Source of the DNA: Bradyrhizobium sp. BR 10289
GTDB taxonomy: Bacteria; Pseudomonadota; Alphaproteobacteria; Rhizobiales; Xanthobacteraceae
DNA length: 64,000 nucleotides
Reading direction: 5' to 3'
NCBI RefSeq assembly: GCF_019455385.1
Contig: NZ_JACOFR010000010.1
Span: forward strand, 180,762 to 244,761
The notes under the pieces are model-generated. The model was not told the DNA's origin and did not search any database. It worked only from the letters and a program-made list of their open reading frames with translations. Positions 33,791-43,358 of the stretch are shown here, in pieces. Made by a program: the position numbers and the translations under genes. Numbering within the stretch: the stretch's first letter is position 1; each line of letters starts with the position of its first letter.

Positions 33791-34963
33791 GTGGCACGCT
33801 CAACTAAACTTCAGAGATCGCTGGACAGGTATCTCGGGATTCCGGCGATTCGCGCTATAGGGCTGGTACGAAGGAAGCGTCATCGGGTCCCCGGTACGAT
33901 TAGTCGTATCGGGTTGATCCAGCCCTCTGCGATCGGCGACATGTTCCTGACCTCGGGATTAGTGGACCATCTCCACAAATTGTATCCCGCCGCGGAGATC
34001 CACGTATTTCACAGTGCCTTTAACGCGGGTGCCGTGCAGTTTCTTGTGCCCGATGTGATCAGTCATCGCTGTGACTTCACGGACCCAAGGCCCGCTCTGC
34101 GGGAACTGAGGGACGCCAAGCTTGATGTTCTGATCAATTGCGCTCCCTGGACGCGGCTGACGGCTCTGCTGACCTCTCTGTCCGGCGCAAAGGCCACCTT
34201 CGGCTTCCGCTCAAAAGGGCAGGGCATTCATCCCGCGTTTGATCTCACTGTGCCCTATCGCGACGATCGGCACGAAATCGCGAACCATCGCGCCATGGCC
34301 GAGCTATTCGGCCCGCTCGATAGCTATCGATTGACCATCCGTTCGATCGAGTGCGCGCCCTCCAGGGCACTTCCATACGACAAACTGGTGTTGATGCATG
34401 CTACGCCCGGCGGATCGGCGGCCAAGCCGAAGTCCTGGCCGCGGGAGCATTGGGCGGAGCTGGTTGGCCGGTTGACCGGCAAGGGCTTCGTCGTCGGCTT
34501 CACTGGCACGCAGGCCGATCAGACCGCTATTGATGCGATCCTCGACGTGGCGAAGGTGCCGAGCGAAAGCGCGTTTTCGCTCGCCGGGCTCCTCAGCCTG
34601 CCCGAATTGGCATATGCGCTAAACCGGGCGAAGCTGCTTGTTACTGTCGATACCGGCGTTGCACATCTCGCGGCCGCGCTGAATGCACCCGTCGTGTGTC
34701 TTCACGGGCCAACGCGCTTCGCCCGCTGGGGCGCATGCAACGTGCGCGCGACTGGCGTCGATTCACCGCATCCGGCGGCTGGTTACATCCACTACGGCTT
34801 TGAGAGTCATCCGCTACAGAACGACGTCATGCCGGCGATTTCCGTCGAGGCGGTCGAGGCCGCCGTAACTGTGCGGCTTACAGAGACGAAGAGCGAGACC
34901 GTTGCCGTGGTGCGTGACGCCTTGGAGCAGGAACAGAAGGCGCGCCGCTCAGCAACGTCCTGA
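33791..34963 (+). CDS. glycosyltransferase family 9 (heptosyltransferase-like)
   Basis: A 390-residue enzyme with two Rossmann domains. The GT9 pattern is visible in GLIQPSAIGDMFLTSGLVDH, VLMHATPGGSAAKPKSWPRE and DTGVAHLAAALNAPVVCLHG, which bind ADP-heptose in WaaC/WaaF. Together with gmhA, hldD and hldE downstream it suggests transfer of a heptose to a lipid-linked or core glycan. The start is GTG 33791, with no good ribosome-binding site visible. Membrane association may come from the basic N-terminus (SLDRYLG...RRKRHRV). Confidence 0.88.
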   Translation: MARSTKLQRSLDRYLGIPAIRAIGLVRRKRHRVPGTISRIGLIQPSAIGDMFLTSGLVDHLHKLYPAAEIHVFHSAFNAGAVQFLVPDVISHRCDFTDPRPALRELRDAKLDVLINCAPWTRLTALLTSLSGAKATFGFRSKGQGIHPAFDLTVPYRDDRHEIANHRAMAELFGPLDSYRLTIRSIECAPSRALPYDKLVLMHATPGGSAAKPKSWPREHWAELVGRLTGKGFVVGFTGTQADQTAIDAILDVAKVPSESAFSLAGLLSLPELAYALNRAKLLVTVDTGVAHLAAALNAPVVCLHGPTRFARWGACNVRATGVDSPHPAAGYIHYGFESHPLQNDVMPAISVEAVEAAVTVRLTETKSETVAVVRDALEQEQKARRSATS

Positions 34964-34991
34964 CGTTCCTGCGCCAATTTCGTGCCTTCAT

Positions 34992-35591
34992 TCAAATCTT
35001 CGTGGCTTCCGTCGTCAGCATGTGCTCGATCTGGTCGCAAATGCCGTGCGCGGACATCAGGTGGATCTGCTGGATCACCGGCGTGTCTTCGGTCGGTGCG
35101 ATAAGGACGTGATCGCAGAAGGTCCGCATGCTCTCGCCCTTTGCGCCTGTAAAGCCCACGGTCACCAGGCCATTCGCGCGTGCAGCCTTCATCGCCGCGA
35201 GAATATTTGGGGACTTGCCAGATGTCGTTAAGCCCAGGAGAACGTCTCCCGGCTGCCCAAGGCCCTGCACCTGGCGCGCAAAGACTTCCTCGTAGCTGTA
35301 GTCGTTCGAGATTGCCGTCAGGGCCGAGGTGTCCGTCGTCAGGGCAATAGCGGCCCATGCCGGGCGCTCAAGCTTGTAGCGGCCAACGATCTCCGCTGCG
35401 ATATGTTGCGCGTCGGCAGCGCTTCCGCCATTGCCGATAAGCAATAGCTTCTTGCCGGCCTTCAATGCCTCGGCGATGCTGCGCGCAATGGTATGAAGCG
35501 TCGCCAGCAGTTCGGAACTCTGCGTCGCACGGCTCATCCCCTCCATCGAGCTGTGGAAATGGGCTGAAATTCGATCTTGAGACAAGGTCAA
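34992..35591 (-). CDS. gmhA: phosphoheptose isomerase (SIS domain)
   Basis: A 199-residue single SIS-domain protein that converts sedoheptulose 7-phosphate to D-glycero-D-manno-heptose 7-phosphate, the first step to ADP-heptose. The signature is LLLIGNGGSAADAQHIAAEI with LTTSGKSPNILAA and SMRTFCDHVLIAP. The start is a TTG at 35591 or 35585; a Met at 35546 would remove the N-terminal helix that the family normally has. It converges with the GT9 gene and is divergent from hldD. Unlike its pathway partners it is on the minus strand. Confidence 0.92.
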   Translation of the reverse strand: MTLSQDRISAHFHSSMEGMSRATQSSELLATLHTIARSIAEALKAGKKLLLIGNGGSAADAQHIAAEIVGRYKLERPAWAAIALTTDTSALTAISNDYSYEEVFARQVQGLGQPGDVLLGLTTSGKSPNILAAMKAARANGLVTVGFTGAKGESMRTFCDHVLIAPTEDTPVIQQIHLMSAHGICDQIEHMLTTEATKI

Positions 35592-36061
35592 TACATCCGG
35601 TCGGGGGTTAACGATGAGCGCGCAGTGCCAATGTTCTCGACGTGCGAGCCGCGGTTAGACGAGAACTGCGACAATTCATTGAATCGTCGTTGTTCCCTGA
35701 TCGGCCATATTGTCAGGGCTGCAACCGCCATGCCACTGCGTAGAGCGCGTTTGGTGCGTGCATGTCAATGCAATCGCTGGATGCCGCGCGTGCAGGTTAA
35801 CTCCATTGCCTTATTTGGCGTCATTCTCGTAGGCGAAATGCTTCAAAGTCGATGCCGAACGCGCTAACAGCAGGGCGCAGATCGCTTATCCAGTTAGCTG
35901 TGAATAGTTGTTCATTTTAAGGCGCGTCGTGTCAGGAATTCTCCTTAACCGTATGCGATAAGGCTGCGGGCCGTCTCCTGAGACAGGCGCATTTCTTGCT
36001 CGTGACGTCAGGTGATTCTGAAGATGGACGAGTGCCAAGAAAGCTTCGAGAGGACGAGTTA
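35592..36061. other. intergenic region between gmhA and hldD
   Basis: About 470 bases between divergent genes, so both promoters should be here. It is richer in A+T than the genes. Short frames exist on the + strand but none looks like a protein. I see no reliable promoter pair, riboswitch or repeat. Confidence 0.45.
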
Positions 36062-37042
36062 ATGCTTCTGGTGACCGGAGGGGCTGGCTTTATTGGCTCC
36101 AATATCGTGGCCGCACTCAACGATGCCGGCCGAGCGGATGTCGCTGTGTGTGACGTGCTCGGCAGCGATGGAAAGTGGCGCAATCTCGCCAAGCGTCGAC
36201 TCGCCGACGTCGTACCGCCGACTGACCTAGCGGCCTGGCTTCAGGGACGCAAGCTCGATGCTGTCATTCACATGGGTGCGATTTCGGAGACCACCGCGAC
36301 TGATGGTGACCTGGTCATTGAGACCAATTTCCGCCTTTCGACTCGGTTGCTCGACTGGTGCACAGCACAGGCAACTCCGTTCATTTATGCGTCATCGGCA
36401 GCGACGTATGGCGATGGAGATTCAGGCTTCGCTGACGATGCATCGCTCGGTGCGCTCAAGAAGCTACGACCGATGAATCTCTACGGTTGGAGTAAGCACC
36501 TCTTCGATCTCCTCGTCGTCGAACGCTTGGCGAGGGGGCAGAAGATGCCGCCGCAATGGGCGGGCTTGAAATTCTTCAATGTGTTCGGACCGAACGAGTA
36601 CCACAAGGGTTCGATGATGAGCGTGCTGGCGCGTCGGTTCGACGACGTCAAGTCGGGAAAGACGGTCCAGCTCTTCAAGTCGCACCGAGAAGGTATCGCT
36701 GACGGCGATCAACGCCGCGACTTCATCTATGTCGATGATATCGTGCGCGTCATTATGTGGTTGCTTGCTTCCAATAGCGTCAGCGGCATCTTCAATGTTG
36801 GCACCGGCAAGGCGCGAAGCTTCCGCGATTTGATCGTCGCAGCTTATGATGCGCTGGGTGCGGCTCCGAAGATCGAATACATCGATATGCCCATGCAGAT
36901 CCGCAACAGCTACCAGTACTTCACGCAAGCGTCGGTCGAGCGGCTGCACGGCGCGGGCTACAATGGCGGTTTCACCTCGCTCGAAGATGCAGTTTCCACC
37001 TATGTCGGAAACTTTCTCAATCAGCCGGACGCCTACCGCTAG
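36062..37042 (+). CDS. hldD: ADP-glyceromanno-heptose 6-epimerase
   Basis: A 326-residue short-chain dehydrogenase that makes ADP-L-glycero-D-manno-heptose. The N-terminus LLVTGGAGFIGSNIVAALND binds NADP; the catalytic block is MNLYGWSKHLFDLLV (Tyr and Lys three residues apart), and GLKFFNVFGPNEYHKGSM and RRDFIYVDDIV follow as in HldD. ATG 36062 is preferred to the upstream start at 35996 because the fold begins there. It precedes hldE by 21 bases, so they are co-transcribed. Size and motifs are normal. Confidence 0.95.
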   Translation: MLLVTGGAGFIGSNIVAALNDAGRADVAVCDVLGSDGKWRNLAKRRLADVVPPTDLAAWLQGRKLDAVIHMGAISETTATDGDLVIETNFRLSTRLLDWCTAQATPFIYASSAATYGDGDSGFADDASLGALKKLRPMNLYGWSKHLFDLLVVERLARGQKMPPQWAGLKFFNVFGPNEYHKGSMMSVLARRFDDVKSGKTVQLFKSHREGIADGDQRRDFIYVDDIVRVIMWLLASNSVSGIFNVGTGKARSFRDLIVAAYDALGAAPKIEYIDMPMQIRNSYQYFTQASVERLHGAGYNGGFTSLEDAVSTYVGNFLNQPDAYR

Positions 37043-37063
37043 TCATTGAACAGGACAGAAAAG

Positions 37064-38536
37064 ATGTTCGATTTCGATCTGCTATCAAAAGCCATCGTTC
37101 GCCAGACCGTCCTGTGTATCGGCGATCTCATGCTGGACGAGTTCGTCTATGGTGAAGTCTCGCGCATCTCGCCCGAGGCGCCGGCGCCCGTTCTGGCGGT
37201 CCAGCGCAGTGAAACCAATATCGGCGGTGCGGGAAACGTCGCGCGAAACGTCACGTCGCTGGGAGCCCGTTGCATTTTCGTCAGCCTGGTTGGCGACGAC
37301 ATGACCGGAAAATTTCTCAAGAGCGAGCTGGCGGCAGATCCGTTGATCGAGCCTGTGCTGATCGTGGACCGCGACCGTCCGACGACGCGGAAGACCCGCT
37401 ATGTCTCGGAGCATTTTTCCACGCATATGCTGCGTGCCGATGCGGAGCGTGCCGCGCCCGCACCCGAGCTCATCGAGCAGCAGATCATCAATGCCGCCGT
37501 CGCCGCGCTGCCTCGCGTTGATGTCGTATTGCTCTCCGATTATGCGAAAGGCGTGCTGACGGCGCGCGTCGTTCGCAACGTGATCGACGAGGCTCGCAGG
37601 CTCGGCAAGCCCGTGGTCGTCGACCCGAAGAACGCCAACCTCGCGTTCTATCGTGGCGCGACTCTGCTCACGCCGAACCGCAAGGAGTTTTCGGAAGCGA
37701 CGCGCCGTCGCATCCTGTCAGACGACGACATTGCTGAAGCATCCGTCGAGGCATTGAGGACCGCTGACGCAGAGGCAATCCTGGTGACGCGCAGTGAAGA
37801 TGGCATGACCCTCGCGCACCGAAACGGCGATCTGATCCACGTTCCAGCCCAGCCGTCGAAGGTCCGCGATGTGTCGGGAGCCGGCGACACGGTCGTTGCT
37901 GTTATCGCCGTCACGTTGGCAACCAGGGCGGATTGGGAAGACGCCCTTCGTTGCGCCACGGCCGCTGCTGCGGTCGCGGTGAGCAAGCCCGGAACGGCCA
38001 CGGTTTCACTCGACGAGCTGCGCCGGAAGATCTTACCGGCCGCCTCCCTCACGGCGGAGGAGAAGATCGCCATGAGCGCGGATACTCTCGACGCGCAGAT
38101 AGGCGAGTGGCGTAAAGAAGGCCAACGGGTCGGATTTACCAACGGCTGTTTCGATATCCTCCACCCCGGTCATGTTCGTGTGTTGACGCAGGCGCGCGCG
38201 GCCTGCGACCGCTTGATCGTAGGGCTGAACAGCGATGCCTCTGTGCGCCGCCTGAAAGGACCCGAGCGTCCGGTTCAGGAGGAGCGGGCACGTGCCGAGG
38301 TTCTCGCTGCGCTCGAGGCGGTCGATCTCGTCGTGATTTTCGAGGAGGACACACCGCTGAACCTCATCTCGGCGATCAAGCCGAGCGTACTCGTCAAGGG
38401 CGGCGACTACACCCGCGAGCAGGTCGTCGGCCACGAGATCGTTACGGCCTATGGCGGCGAGATCGTCCTTGTGGACATCTTGCAGGGGCACAGCACGACC
38501 TCGCTGGTGAAGCGGGCCCGTGAAAAGCGGGGCTGA
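37064..38536 (+). CDS. hldE: bifunctional heptose-7-phosphate kinase/heptose-1-phosphate adenylyltransferase
   Basis: A 490-residue fusion. The N-terminal PfkB-type kinase has GGAGNVARNVTSLG and SGAGDTVVAVIA, and phosphorylates heptose 7-phosphate at C1. The C-terminal cytidylyltransferase-like domain has GFTNGCFDILHPGHV and LVKGGDYTREQVVG, and adds AMP. The phosphatase step between them needs GmhB, present at 14159. ATG 37064 begins MFDFDLLSKAI; a TTG at 37046 is possible. It follows hldD and ends the heptose block before a minus-strand glycoside hydrolase. Confidence 0.95.
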   Translation: MFDFDLLSKAIVRQTVLCIGDLMLDEFVYGEVSRISPEAPAPVLAVQRSETNIGGAGNVARNVTSLGARCIFVSLVGDDMTGKFLKSELAADPLIEPVLIVDRDRPTTRKTRYVSEHFSTHMLRADAERAAPAPELIEQQIINAAVAALPRVDVVLLSDYAKGVLTARVVRNVIDEARRLGKPVVVDPKNANLAFYRGATLLTPNRKEFSEATRRRILSDDDIAEASVEALRTADAEAILVTRSEDGMTLAHRNGDLIHVPAQPSKVRDVSGAGDTVVAVIAVTLATRADWEDALRCATAAAAVAVSKPGTATVSLDELRRKILPAASLTAEEKIAMSADTLDAQIGEWRKEGQRVGFTNGCFDILHPGHVRVLTQARAACDRLIVGLNSDASVRRLKGPERPVQEERARAEVLAALEAVDLVVIFEEDTPLNLISAIKPSVLVKGGDYTREQVVGHEIVTAYGGEIVLVDILQGHSTTSLVKRAREKRG

Positions 38537-38572
38537 GCAGAAGGGCCTTCACTGCGACCCGTCGGCGAGCCG

Positions 38573-39907
38573 CTAGGCTGTGACCTCCAGCACCTGCAAT
38601 TGGTCTGCGATGTCGAGATCAAGCGGACCGCCGGTCGGTGCGATCTCGCTCGTGGAAAGTGAGCCATCGTCCTGAAAGCGGTGAAGCTTTATCGTGGCAG
38701 GCCGTTGCGACGCCGTGACTGTGCATCGGCGCGACGTCGGGTCTTTCGCGGTTCTCGTTGACGGATTCCAGCCGGCCACGCCGAGCCAGAAGAAGTATAA
38801 ATGCGAACCATCGTCGCGCATGAACGTCGCTGTGAAGACATCCTGGGCGGTCCCCTTCAAGTCGAACTGCAATGTTCGCCCTGCAACTTGTTGCGAGGAC
38901 GGGCGACGAAACAACGCAATCAGCTGGGCAACAGCATGGTAGGAGGGTTTCGGTGCGCAATCAAACGTAGCTAAACCGAAGTTCGATTCGGGATCTCCCG
39001 TCCCGTTGTTGAAGCTGTCGATAAGCTCGTAGATGTAGGTGCGCTTGACTGATGCAAGGAAGTTGAACAACAGCAAGCGCGGCAGATAACGAGTCTTAAT
39101 GGGCTCGGACACGGGCAAGTGCGACTTCGTCGTCGTGAGTGCGGTATGATAGCCGGATTCCGACACCAGCACCGGCTTCTTTCCAAAGATGCGCTCGGCG
39201 TCCGCAATGAAATGGTTGAGCTCGCCAGCTCCTCTGGTTTCCGGGTGCTCCATGCCCGGATAGGGATGAATGTTGATGAGATCGACGGCATCGGAAAGGT
39301 TCTCGGCAACGGCCACATTCTTCTGAATGTAGCTTGGGGAAGCGACTAACACTTTCCGCAGAGCTGGCGTTGATTTAACGACGCCGTAGAGCGCGCGCTG
39401 GTGGTCGGCCGAGATGGCCGGTCCGAGCTGCGAACGTACAAGATTGGGTTCATTCGCGCCTTCAAAAATCTCCACGCCGCCATCAGTCCATTCGTAGATG
39501 TCGGGCACTTTGCGGGTCGGTGTGAAGATGAAGCCGTTTAGCGGATCCTGGCAGACCAGATCGAAGCGATAGCCGGCCTGGACGAGGCTCCGGATCCTTT
39601 TGTAGAAGTCGTCGTCACGGGTGATGTAACCCGCTACCACGGCATCGTCACGGAGATGCATTATTCCGAGCGGCTTCAGCAACGCGACGACGCCCTCGAA
39701 ATTCGTGTAGTAGGGGGTGACCTTGTTTCTGAGATGAATGCCTACCCCGACTCTGTCCAGAAAGTCAGACGCCCGGAATTGTGCCGGCCGGGTTTGTGCG
39801 CCGGCGGGCATTGATCGAGCCAGCCCCGACGCGACAGCCAGCGATGCTAATTTTACAAACGCGCGGCGCGACGTTTGGCCGCCGTGAGTGAGTTGCGGAA
39901 TGCGCAC
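38573..39907 (-). CDS. Tat-exported glycoside hydrolase (clan GH-A-like)
   Basis: A 444-residue enzyme with a twin-arginine signal peptide (SRRAFVKLASLAVASGLARS). The TIM-barrel features of a clan A retaining hydrolase are visible: GVGIHLRNKV, LRDDAVV, GYRFDLVCQDP, the acid/base Glu near residue 153 in FEGANEPN, and the likely nucleophile Glu near 250 in LVSESGYHT, followed by YIYELIDSFNNG. It is homologous to the first 400 residues of the protein at 58804-61815. GTG 39907 is preceded by GGAGGGAA at good spacing; the frame upstream is unlikely. It may trim or release the polysaccharide. The exact GH family is not assigned. Confidence 0.85.
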   Translation of the reverse strand: MRIPQLTHGGQTSRRAFVKLASLAVASGLARSMPAGAQTRPAQFRASDFLDRVGVGIHLRNKVTPYYTNFEGVVALLKPLGIMHLRDDAVVAGYITRDDDFYKRIRSLVQAGYRFDLVCQDPLNGFIFTPTRKVPDIYEWTDGGVEIFEGANEPNLVRSQLGPAISADHQRALYGVVKSTPALRKVLVASPSYIQKNVAVAENLSDAVDLINIHPYPGMEHPETRGAGELNHFIADAERIFGKKPVLVSESGYHTALTTTKSHLPVSEPIKTRYLPRLLLFNFLASVKRTYIYELIDSFNNGTGDPESNFGLATFDCAPKPSYHAVAQLIALFRRPSSQQVAGRTLQFDLKGTAQDVFTATFMRDDGSHLYFFWLGVAGWNPSTRTAKDPTSRRCTVTASQRPATIKLHRFQDDGSLSTSEIAPTGGPLDLDIADQLQVLEVTA

Positions 39908-40159
39908 TATCTTCCCTCCAGATCGACGCCAGACAGGCACAATTTCCGTGCAAATCCTCGCGCCGAGAGCCGTGTACCCCGGCAGAAATATTTTTTTAAG
40001 GCAGACGGCGCCTGTGCCGTTAGCTATTTTTGTCAAGTTGTGGAGAGCTCCAAGGCGTTAACCCGATATAGGTCTACTCGCCACATTCGATGCGTGGTAT
40101 CAGCTCTGGTGTCGGTCAACATTCGTGAACCCTTTGATTTTCTTGGTGATCCTGTCCTC

Positions 40160-41287
40160 ATGACCAAAGTTGCGTCCCGCGAGACGACGCGGCTGTTGGC
40201 GTTGCAGGCGCTGCGCACGATGGCCGCCACGATGGTGGTTCTTCTGCACGCCCAGGAATTGATTGGCTTGCACGCGGCTGCCCACGGCCATGCGTTCACC
40301 CATTTCAAGGCCATTCCGCTTGGTGCGGGCGTTGATCTCTTCTTCGTCATCTCGGGATTTGTGGTGGTTTACGCCTCACAAAAGCTCTTCTGCTCGCCGG
40401 GCGGACGTGCGGAGTTCGTCCGTCGCCGTCTGATACGGATCATACCACTGTACTGGACAGCGTTGACGCTACGGCTCGCTGTATTAGCTGTCGGGGCTGG
40501 CGTCGGCGCCAAGCTGTTTCCCGACGCAACGGCGATTGTGACGTCATACCTGTTCATTCCCTACGACTCCCTTGGTTTCGGATCTGACTATCCGTTTCCG
40601 ATTCTCGACCTCGGGTGGACTCTCAACTATGAGATGTTTTTTTACGCTCTGTTTGCCTGCTTCATGGGCTTTCGCCGCGATGTCGCTGTGCCCGCCGCCG
40701 TCGCTTGTCTGGTTGGGGGTGTTCTAATCGCGGCGGTATTTCCGCCCGAAAACTTGGCGATCCGCTTCTGGTTGCACCCAATCTCGGTGGAATTCGCCGC
40801 CGGTGCGGTGATAGCGTTGCTGTTCATCCATGGCTTGGCTCTGAACTGTGTGATGCGGATTGCTCTCATCCTTGGCGGTTTTGCGCTGTGGCTGGTTCCG
40901 GTTGCCTGGTTCGGTGATACATCCGGGCCCGGATTTTACACGTGGATACGGGTTATGGTCTGGGGCCTCGGTGCGGTGATGATTATTGCCGGGGCGGCAC
41001 TCGGACACACCAGCTTCAAATCCGCGTGGTCTCGGGCCATCGCCGATCTGGGCGACTCGTCCTACGCGCTCTATCTGCTGCATCCTTTCGTATTTCTCAT
41101 CTTCAAAGCGGTTCTCGGTAAAATCGAGCTGCCGCAGGTGGCCTACTGGCCGTCCGTACTGCTGATAACCGCGCTTGCAATCGCGGCCGCTGCGTTGTTT
41201 CATAAATACGCGGAGACCCCCGTAGTTGCTTTCCTTCGGGAAAAAACCCGGCCCCGCGCCAGTGTGCCTGCGGTCGGAGTCGGTTAG
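40160..41287 (+). CDS. acyltransferase-3 family protein
   Basis: A 375-residue protein with about ten membrane helices. The family pattern is visible: LLALQALRTMAATMVVLLHA (catalytic His in LLHA), AGVDLFFVISGFVVVYAS, RRRLIRIIPLYW and LGWTLNYEMFFYALFA. Such proteins move acetyl or succinyl groups onto sugars of surface polysaccharides. ATG 40160 is used; the open frame extends much further upstream without helices. It is one of five in this locus. It heads a group with the flippase and a hexapeptide acyltransferase. Confidence 0.9.
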   Translation: MTKVASRETTRLLALQALRTMAATMVVLLHAQELIGLHAAAHGHAFTHFKAIPLGAGVDLFFVISGFVVVYASQKLFCSPGGRAEFVRRRLIRIIPLYWTALTLRLAVLAVGAGVGAKLFPDATAIVTSYLFIPYDSLGFGSDYPFPILDLGWTLNYEMFFYALFACFMGFRRDVAVPAAVACLVGGVLIAAVFPPENLAIRFWLHPISVEFAAGAVIALLFIHGLALNCVMRIALILGGFALWLVPVAWFGDTSGPGFYTWIRVMVWGLGAVMIIAGAALGHTSFKSAWSRAIADLGDSSYALYLLHPFVFLIFKAVLGKIELPQVAYWPSVLLITALAIAAAALFHKYAETPVVAFLREKTRPRASVPAVGVG

Positions 41288-41352
41288 GCCCTGGTTGCCC
41301 GAATGGGCTCACATCTGTCGCCTCGCGCTTCAAGCCGGATAAGAAACGCTCA

Positions 41353-42786
41353 ATGCTCGAGAATTTGCTATCGGTCTTCGGGCTGAACATCCTTCGCTCG
41401 GTCGTCCAGTTTTTCATGACGTTCGCGCTGACGCGGTTCATCAATCCGTCGGACTATGGCGTCATGGCGTTCGTGATTCCATTCTGGACATTCATATCCC
41501 TGGTGTCTGATTTCGGGCTCAGCAACGCCATTGTCCGCGAGCAGAAGCTGACGAGACGACAAGCCGGCGCGGCGATCAATCTCTGCCTCATCATTACGGC
41601 CGTCGGGGCGATCGGAATGCTCGCGATGGCCTGGCCAATCGGCAAAGTGATGAATGACTACAAGATCGCCGAGGCGATGGCCTGCTTCGCGTTGGTCTTG
41701 AGCCTGGCGATGATCTCGACCATTCCACGTGCGATGCTCGAGCGGGATTTGCGGTACCGGACACTGGCGACCATCGAGTCGGTTGCCACGCTGGGCGCTG
41801 TTCCGCTCTGCCTTGCTCTCGCAATCGGTGGAGCCGGCTTCTGGAGCCTGATCGCCTATCACGTAACGGTTCAGGTGATCAGGCTGATCGGCTTTGGTCG
41901 TTACGGTCGCGACAATATCGAGTTGACGCGGGGATGGCGCGAGGCGCTGCCACTGGCGAAGTTCGGCGGATGGGTCCTGGCTTACAACCTCCAGAATTTT
42001 CTCGCGCGCAACGCCGACAACATCATCATTGGACTTTACCTCGGCGCCAGTGCGCTCGGTGTCTACGCCATCAGCTACCAGATCATGGTCCTGCCCCTGA
42101 TGACAGTGACTTGGCCGGCAAGTGGTGTTCTACTTGCCACCGTCAGCCGGCTCCAGAACGATCTGTCAAAGGCGCAGCAATACGTCGCCTGTCTGATTTC
42201 GTTGACGGCCGCACTGATATTTCCTGCGATGATCTATTTGACGTTCGGTTCGAAATACCCACTAACCGTCTATATGACGGCGGCCTGGCTCGACGTGCCG
42301 GATCTTCTGTTCTGGCTCGCGTGGGTGGGAGCCATCCAGTCCGTGGCCGCCTATGGCGGCGCCGTGTTGACCGCGCAAGCGAAAATGCGGCTCTACTTAT
42401 CGCTCGGCGTCGCCAATACGATTGTGTTCTTGATCATCTTCCTGATCACTGCCCGGATTGGCATCGAGGCCCTGGTCATGTCCTATGCCGCCGCTGCGAT
42501 TATTGGGTCGCTTGTATATCTCTACGTGCTCGCGCGAGTCCTCGAAATTTCCGTGATCAAGCTCATATCGTGGATGTCGGCGGGCCTGCTGGCAACGGGC
42601 CTCGGTCTTGCAGCGGTTGGGCTCTCACGCCTCGTGCAGGTCCAGGATGCTGGCCTGCGATGGGTGTTCGATACCGGAGCCTACAGCGTCGCAGTTGTTA
42701 TGGTTCTGTTACTCTTCAGGGCGCGGCTGGTGGACCAGGTTCGTTTTTTTGCCGTTAATCGGGGAACAAGCGATGTCAGTGCGTGA
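41353..42786 (+). CDS. polysaccharide flippase (Wzx/lipopolysaccharide biosynthesis type)
   Basis: A 477-residue protein with about twelve to fourteen membrane helices, in the MATE/MVF-like fold. It starts MLENLLSVFGLNILRSVVQF, contains FINPSDYGVMAFVIPFWTFI and the typical LAWVGAIQSVAAYGGAVLTA, and shows the paired charged residues between helices. It would move lipid-linked repeat units across the inner membrane. It overlaps the next gene by 14 bases. A flippase next to the polymerase-like genes is consistent with a Wzx/Wzy-dependent pathway. Confidence 0.9.
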   Translation: MLENLLSVFGLNILRSVVQFFMTFALTRFINPSDYGVMAFVIPFWTFISLVSDFGLSNAIVREQKLTRRQAGAAINLCLIITAVGAIGMLAMAWPIGKVMNDYKIAEAMACFALVLSLAMISTIPRAMLERDLRYRTLATIESVATLGAVPLCLALAIGGAGFWSLIAYHVTVQVIRLIGFGRYGRDNIELTRGWREALPLAKFGGWVLAYNLQNFLARNADNIIIGLYLGASALGVYAISYQIMVLPLMTVTWPASGVLLATVSRLQNDLSKAQQYVACLISLTAALIFPAMIYLTFGSKYPLTVYMTAAWLDVPDLLFWLAWVGAIQSVAAYGGAVLTAQAKMRLYLSLGVANTIVFLIIFLITARIGIEALVMSYAAAAIIGSLVYLYVLARVLEISVIKLISWMSAGLLATGLGLAAVGLSRLVQVQDAGLRWVFDTGAYSVAVVMVLLLFRARLVDQVRFFAVNRGTSDVSA

Positions 42787-43300
42787 TCTCGTCGAGGACG
42801 ATCAGGACCGCTACTTTGGGACCCGAACCCGAAAAGCGCGGATCAAATCCTATCTTTTCCATCCCGGCTTTCTGACGATTTCCCTGCATCGTTTTGCAGC
42901 CTGGCACCGGCAGCGTGGTCGGAATCTGCTGGCAGACCTGTTTTGGCGCTTCAACGTCTTGCAAAGCGGGTGTCACTTTCATTTCGATTCCAGGATTGGG
43001 CCGCGGCTCTACCTGCCGCATCCCGTGGGAATCGTGGTGGGCAGAGGCGCGACGATCGGAAAGAACGTCACGATCTATCAGAACGTGACGCTGGGACAAC
43101 CGACCGAGACTGGCGGATATCCGGCGATCGAGGATGACGTGATCATCTATCCGAACAGCGTTTTGGTCGGCGGCATCACCATTGGCGCAGGTGCGATCAT
43201 TGGCGCCAATTCATTCGTCAATCGCGATGTTCCGGCCGGCGCCGTCGCATCCGGCGTGCCTGCACGCGTTCACGAGAAATCGGCCCGTCGGTCCGCGTGA
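42773..43300 (+). CDS. hexapeptide-repeat acyltransferase (serine acetyltransferase-like)
   Basis: A 175-residue left-handed beta-helix protein. The hexapeptide pattern is GIVVGRGATIGKNVTIYQNV and DDVIIYPNSVLVGGITIGAG, with a His in RLYLPHPVG as acceptor-site residue. It resembles serine O-acetyltransferases and sugar acetyltransferases such as those acting on polysaccharides. ATG 42773 overlaps the end of the flippase gene, so translation is probably coupled. The small N-terminal helical part is shorter than in CysE. Its substrate is likely a sugar but cannot be read from the sequence. Confidence 0.85.
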   Translation: MSVRDLVEDDQDRYFGTRTRKARIKSYLFHPGFLTISLHRFAAWHRQRGRNLLADLFWRFNVLQSGCHFHFDSRIGPRLYLPHPVGIVVGRGATIGKNVTIYQNVTLGQPTETGGYPAIEDDVIIYPNSVLVGGITIGAGAIIGANSFVNRDVPAGAVASGVPARVHEKSARRSA

Positions 43301-43325
43301 AAACTCTTCGTCCTTCGGTCAGGCT

Positions 43326-43347
43326 GCTCAGCACGTTCCTGCTGAGC
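43326..43347. terminator. hairpin between convergent genes
   Basis: GCTCAGCA (43326-43333) and TGCTGAGC (43340-43347) pair perfectly with a six-base loop; GGC/GCC extends the stem after a bulge. It lies between the convergent genes ending at 43300 (+) and 43359 (-). There is no T run, so its role as a terminator is a moderate guess. Confidence 0.4.
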
Positions 43348-43358
43348 GCCTGCCTCGC

